Shown here: positions 61,964 to 64,000 of the stretch, piece after piece | How positions within the stretch are numbered: position 1 is the first letter of the stretch | How the letters are laid out: each line of letters opens with the position of its first letter | Assembly: GCA_006226595.1 (NCBI GenBank) | Contig: SBGP01000079.1 | Coordinates: 27,815-91,814, forward strand | Length of the DNA: 64,000 nucleotides | DNA from: Deltaproteobacteria bacterium | GTDB lineage: Bacteria > Myxococcota_A > UBA796 > GCA-2862545 | Direction: 5' to 3' | The notes under the pieces: generated by a model | Told to the model about the DNA's origin: nothing | The model's database searches: none | What the model saw: the letters and a program-made list of their open reading frames with translations, nothing else | Translations under genes and position numbers: made by a program

Positions 61964-64000
61964 ATGTCTCGGTCCAGCCTGCACCTGCTCTTCCTCGCTG
62001 CACTCGGCGGCTGCGCCCCGGACATCAGCGTCACCGACGTCGAGCGGGACCGCGACCAGGACGGCTACGACAACGCGGTCGAGGGCGGCGAAGACTGCAA
62101 CGACAGCAATCCCGAGATCAACCCGGACGCGGTCGAGATCTGCGACGGTCAGGACAACAACTGCGACGGGCTCATCGACTGCGAAGACCCGAACGCGGTG
62201 GATGCAGATGGCGATGGCGTCTGCGTTTGCGATGACTGCGACGACAACGATCCGAACAACTTCCCGGGAAACACCGAGATCTGCGACGGGCAGGACAACG
62301 ACTGCGACGGCTTCAGCGACTGTCTCGACGTCGACATCGACGATGCCGACCAGGACGGTGTGTGCGAGTGCTTCGACTGCGATGACAACGATCCGACCGC
62401 CTTCCCCGGAAACTTCGAAGCCTGCGACGGGGTCGACAACGACTGTGACGGCATCATCCCGCCGGGCGAGATCGGCGACACCGACGGCGACGGCGTCGCC
62501 GGCTGCGCGGACTGCAACGACCTCCAGGCCGACATCTACCCGGGTGCCCCCGAGCTCTGTGATGGCTTCGACAACGACTGCGACGGAGTCGTTCCTGCCG
62601 ACGAAGTCGACGCGGACCGCGACGGTGCGCTCGCCTGTGCGGACTGCGACGACCTCGACCCGGACATCGTCGGGAGCCCCGGCGATCCGGATGGCGACGG
62701 CTACGACACCTGCGCCGGCGACTGCGACGAGGGTGACCCGACGGTAAATCCGGGTGCCACCGAGGTGTGCGACTACGCCGACAACGACTGCAACCGCGTC
62801 ATCGACGACGGCTTCCTCGTCGGCGGCAAGTACACGCAGTTCACCGACTGTGGCTTCTGCGGCAATGACTGCGGGACCTACACCTTCGCAAACGCGTCGC
62901 CGATCTGCGACACCACCTTGCCGACGCCGGAGTGCACGCCGGACTGCTCCACGGGCTTCTTCGATGCCAATGGCGACCCCGACGACGGCTGCGAGTGCGA
63001 GTACTTGAGCGCCTCCGACCTGCCCTTCGACGGAACCGACGCGGACTGCAGCGGAGACGACGGAGATCCGAACGACGCAGTCCACGTGGCGCTCTGGGGC
63101 AGACCGAGTGGCACGGGCAGCATCGTCGACCCGGTGCGGGACATTCAGGCGGGACTGGACATGGCGCAGTCGCAGGGACTGTCCTACGTCCTGGTCGCCC
63201 AGGGCGGCTACTTCGAGTCGGTCACCGTGCCTCCCGGCGTCAACCTGGTCGGCGGTTGGGCCTTCTTCTTCGACGACTTCGACCCCGGACTGTACGAGAC
63301 GCTCATCGACGGACAGGATGCGACCGCGAGTCAGCCGGGCGCCGTCAACGTGTTCTGCTCTTCGGTCTCGACGCACCGCATCCAGGGGCTCTCGGTCCTC
63401 GGTTCCCGCGCGGATGAACCGGGAGAGTCGAGCTACGGCATCTACCTGTCGAACTGCAACCGCGGGCTGACGCTGATGGACAACGTGGTCGAGGCTCGGG
63501 ACGGCGCGACCGGGTTTGGCGGCCTGTCCGGGGCGAACGGCCTCGATGGTGTGGATGGCAACGACGGACTCGATGCCGGGCTCACCACCTGCTCCACCGA
63601 CCCCGCGGGTGGCGCCGGCGGCGTGCGGACCTGCGCATCGCCGTCGGTCGCTGGCAACGTCAGTGGTGGCGACGGCGGCGACACCTTCTGCCCGATCGTC
63701 CTTGGCGAGTTCGCCGGGGACGGCGCGGACGGCCGAGGAGCCGCCGCTGGCGCCGGCGGCGGCGCCGGGAGCTACTGCGAGTTCACTTTCGGTGGCGCGA
63801 GCAGCTGCTCGAGCTGTGCCGTCCAGGAGGGCTTCGGCCCCGGTGGTCTCGGCGAGCCGGGTGGCCAGGGCAACCACGGCGGCGGCGGCAACGGCTGCAC
63901 CCAGTCCGGAGGCGCGGTCTCCAACGGCCTGTGGGTCGGTCAGGCCGGTCTTCAGGGCTCGACCGGGGCGAACGGCTCCGGCGGCGGCGGAGGTGGCGCC
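61964..64000 (+). CDS. MopE-type lipoprotein with metal-binding repeats and beta-helix (3' end cut)
   Basis: At least 679 residues, running off the right edge. A signal peptide and lipobox (A-L-G-G-C, Cys17) lead into about six repeats of roughly 45 residues (30-300), each with D-C-[DN]-D and C-D-G-x-D-N-D-C-D-G (putative metal-binding, MopE/thrombospondin-like, probably calcium). A cysteine-rich bridge and a right-handed beta-helix-like part follow (about 365-500), then a Gly/Ala-rich region. Such proteins sit on the outer surface. GGAG lies five bases before the ATG. Confidence 0.85.
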   Translation, partial: MSRSSLHLLFLAALGGCAPDISVTDVERDRDQDGYDNAVEGGEDCNDSNPEINPDAVEICDGQDNNCDGLIDCEDPNAVDADGDGVCVCDDCDDNDPNNFPGNTEICDGQDNDCDGFSDCLDVDIDDADQDGVCECFDCDDNDPTAFPGNFEACDGVDNDCDGIIPPGEIGDTDGDGVAGCADCNDLQADIYPGAPELCDGFDNDCDGVVPADEVDADRDGALACADCDDLDPDIVGSPGDPDGDGYDTCAGDCDEGDPTVNPGATEVCDYADNDCNRVIDDGFLVGGKYTQFTDCGFCGNDCGTYTFANASPICDTTLPTPECTPDCSTGFFDANGDPDDGCECEYLSASDLPFDGTDADCSGDDGDPNDAVHVALWGRPSGTGSIVDPVRDIQAGLDMAQSQGLSYVLVAQGGYFESVTVPPGVNLVGGWAFFFDDFDPGLYETLIDGQDATASQPGAVNVFCSSVSTHRIQGLSVLGSRADEPGESSYGIYLSNCNRGLTLMDNVVEARDGATGFGGLSGANGLDGVDGNDGLDAGLTTCSTDPAGGAGGVRTCASPSVAGNVSGGDGGDTFCPIVLGEFAGDGADGRGAAAGAGGGAGSYCEFTFGGASSCSSCAVQEGFGPGGLGEPGGQGNHGGGGNGCTQSGGAVSNGLWVGQAGLQGSTGANGSGGGGGGA

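Overview
The window is about 64 kb of very GC-rich, densely packed bacterial chromosome. Gene content and style suggest a Myxococcota or other deltaproteobacterial-type Gram-negative. Pointers are many lipoproteins, a MopE-type lipoprotein with repeated calcium-like C-D-x-x-D-N-D-C-D-G motifs at the right edge, a protein-kinase-fold membrane protein, PBP1B with a UB2H-type domain, an ECF sigma/FecR pair, a candidate sigma-54 promoter, and frequent GTG and TTG starts preceded by GGAGG. The genus cannot be named from this sequence. I see no prophage, insertion sequence, CRISPR array or rRNA.

Layout. 1-4.7 kb: CobW-type GTPase (cut by the left edge), sulfotransferase, methyltransferase, alkyltransferase-like DNA repair protein, lipoprotein, PhyH-like dioxygenase. 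4.7-10 kb: a primase-like/DnaB-like ATPase fusion and cobalamin-dependent methionine synthase. 10-13.7 kb: a ferritin-like protein behind a candidate sigma-54 promoter, a GMC oxidoreductase with a small partner, and two unknown ORFs. 13.7-18.2 kb: tcdA, an aspartoacylase-like hydrolase, an RlmI-like methyltransferase and sfsA, tightly overlapped, with convergent pdxJ. 18.4-21.1 kb: class III nucleotidyl cyclase, a DUF4919-like protein and a GST. 21.2-23.9 kb: thiC under a TPP riboswitch, and a lipoprotein. 24-27.9 kb: ECF sigma/FecR pair and transketolase. 27.9-28.4 kb: a decayed gene. 28.4-37.2 kb: PBP1B, a HEAT/DUF4132 protein, an M15-like peptidase, TetR, an OmpA-like lipoprotein and M18 aminopeptidase. 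37.2-41.9 kb: topoisomerase III, a small DUF4177-like protein, an M19-type dipeptidase and an Lgt homologue. 42-45.6 kb: a three-gene biotin-dependent acyl-CoA carboxylase operon. 45.6-49.1 kb: a secreted repeat protein, a probable pseudokinase, tRNA-Leu(CAA) and an unknown protein. 49.2-53.3 kb: PduO adenosyltransferase, a four-gene minus-strand operon ending in a metallophosphoesterase, and a MarR regulator. 53.4-55.4 kb: complete minCDE. 55.8-64 kb: glutaredoxin, a second RlmI-like methyltransferase, RNase G/E, a DUF502 protein, RecD2 and the MopE-type lipoprotein (cut by the right edge).

How genes may work together. metH and pduO both use cobalamin, and the acyl-CoA carboxylase may feed a cobalamin-dependent propionate route (inference). 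PBP1B, the M15-like peptidase, the OmpA lipoprotein, Lgt and MinCDE form an envelope/division theme. Three of these envelope genes (PBP1B, the peptidase and minC) lack a Shine-Dalgarno and instead share a C-rich leader element just before the start codon. This is the most unusual regulatory pattern I found. Other highlights are the primase-helicase-like fusion with an altered Walker A, the duplicated tRNA 3' end with terminator, a biotin carrier with a degenerate second biotinyl-like half, and the pseudokinase.
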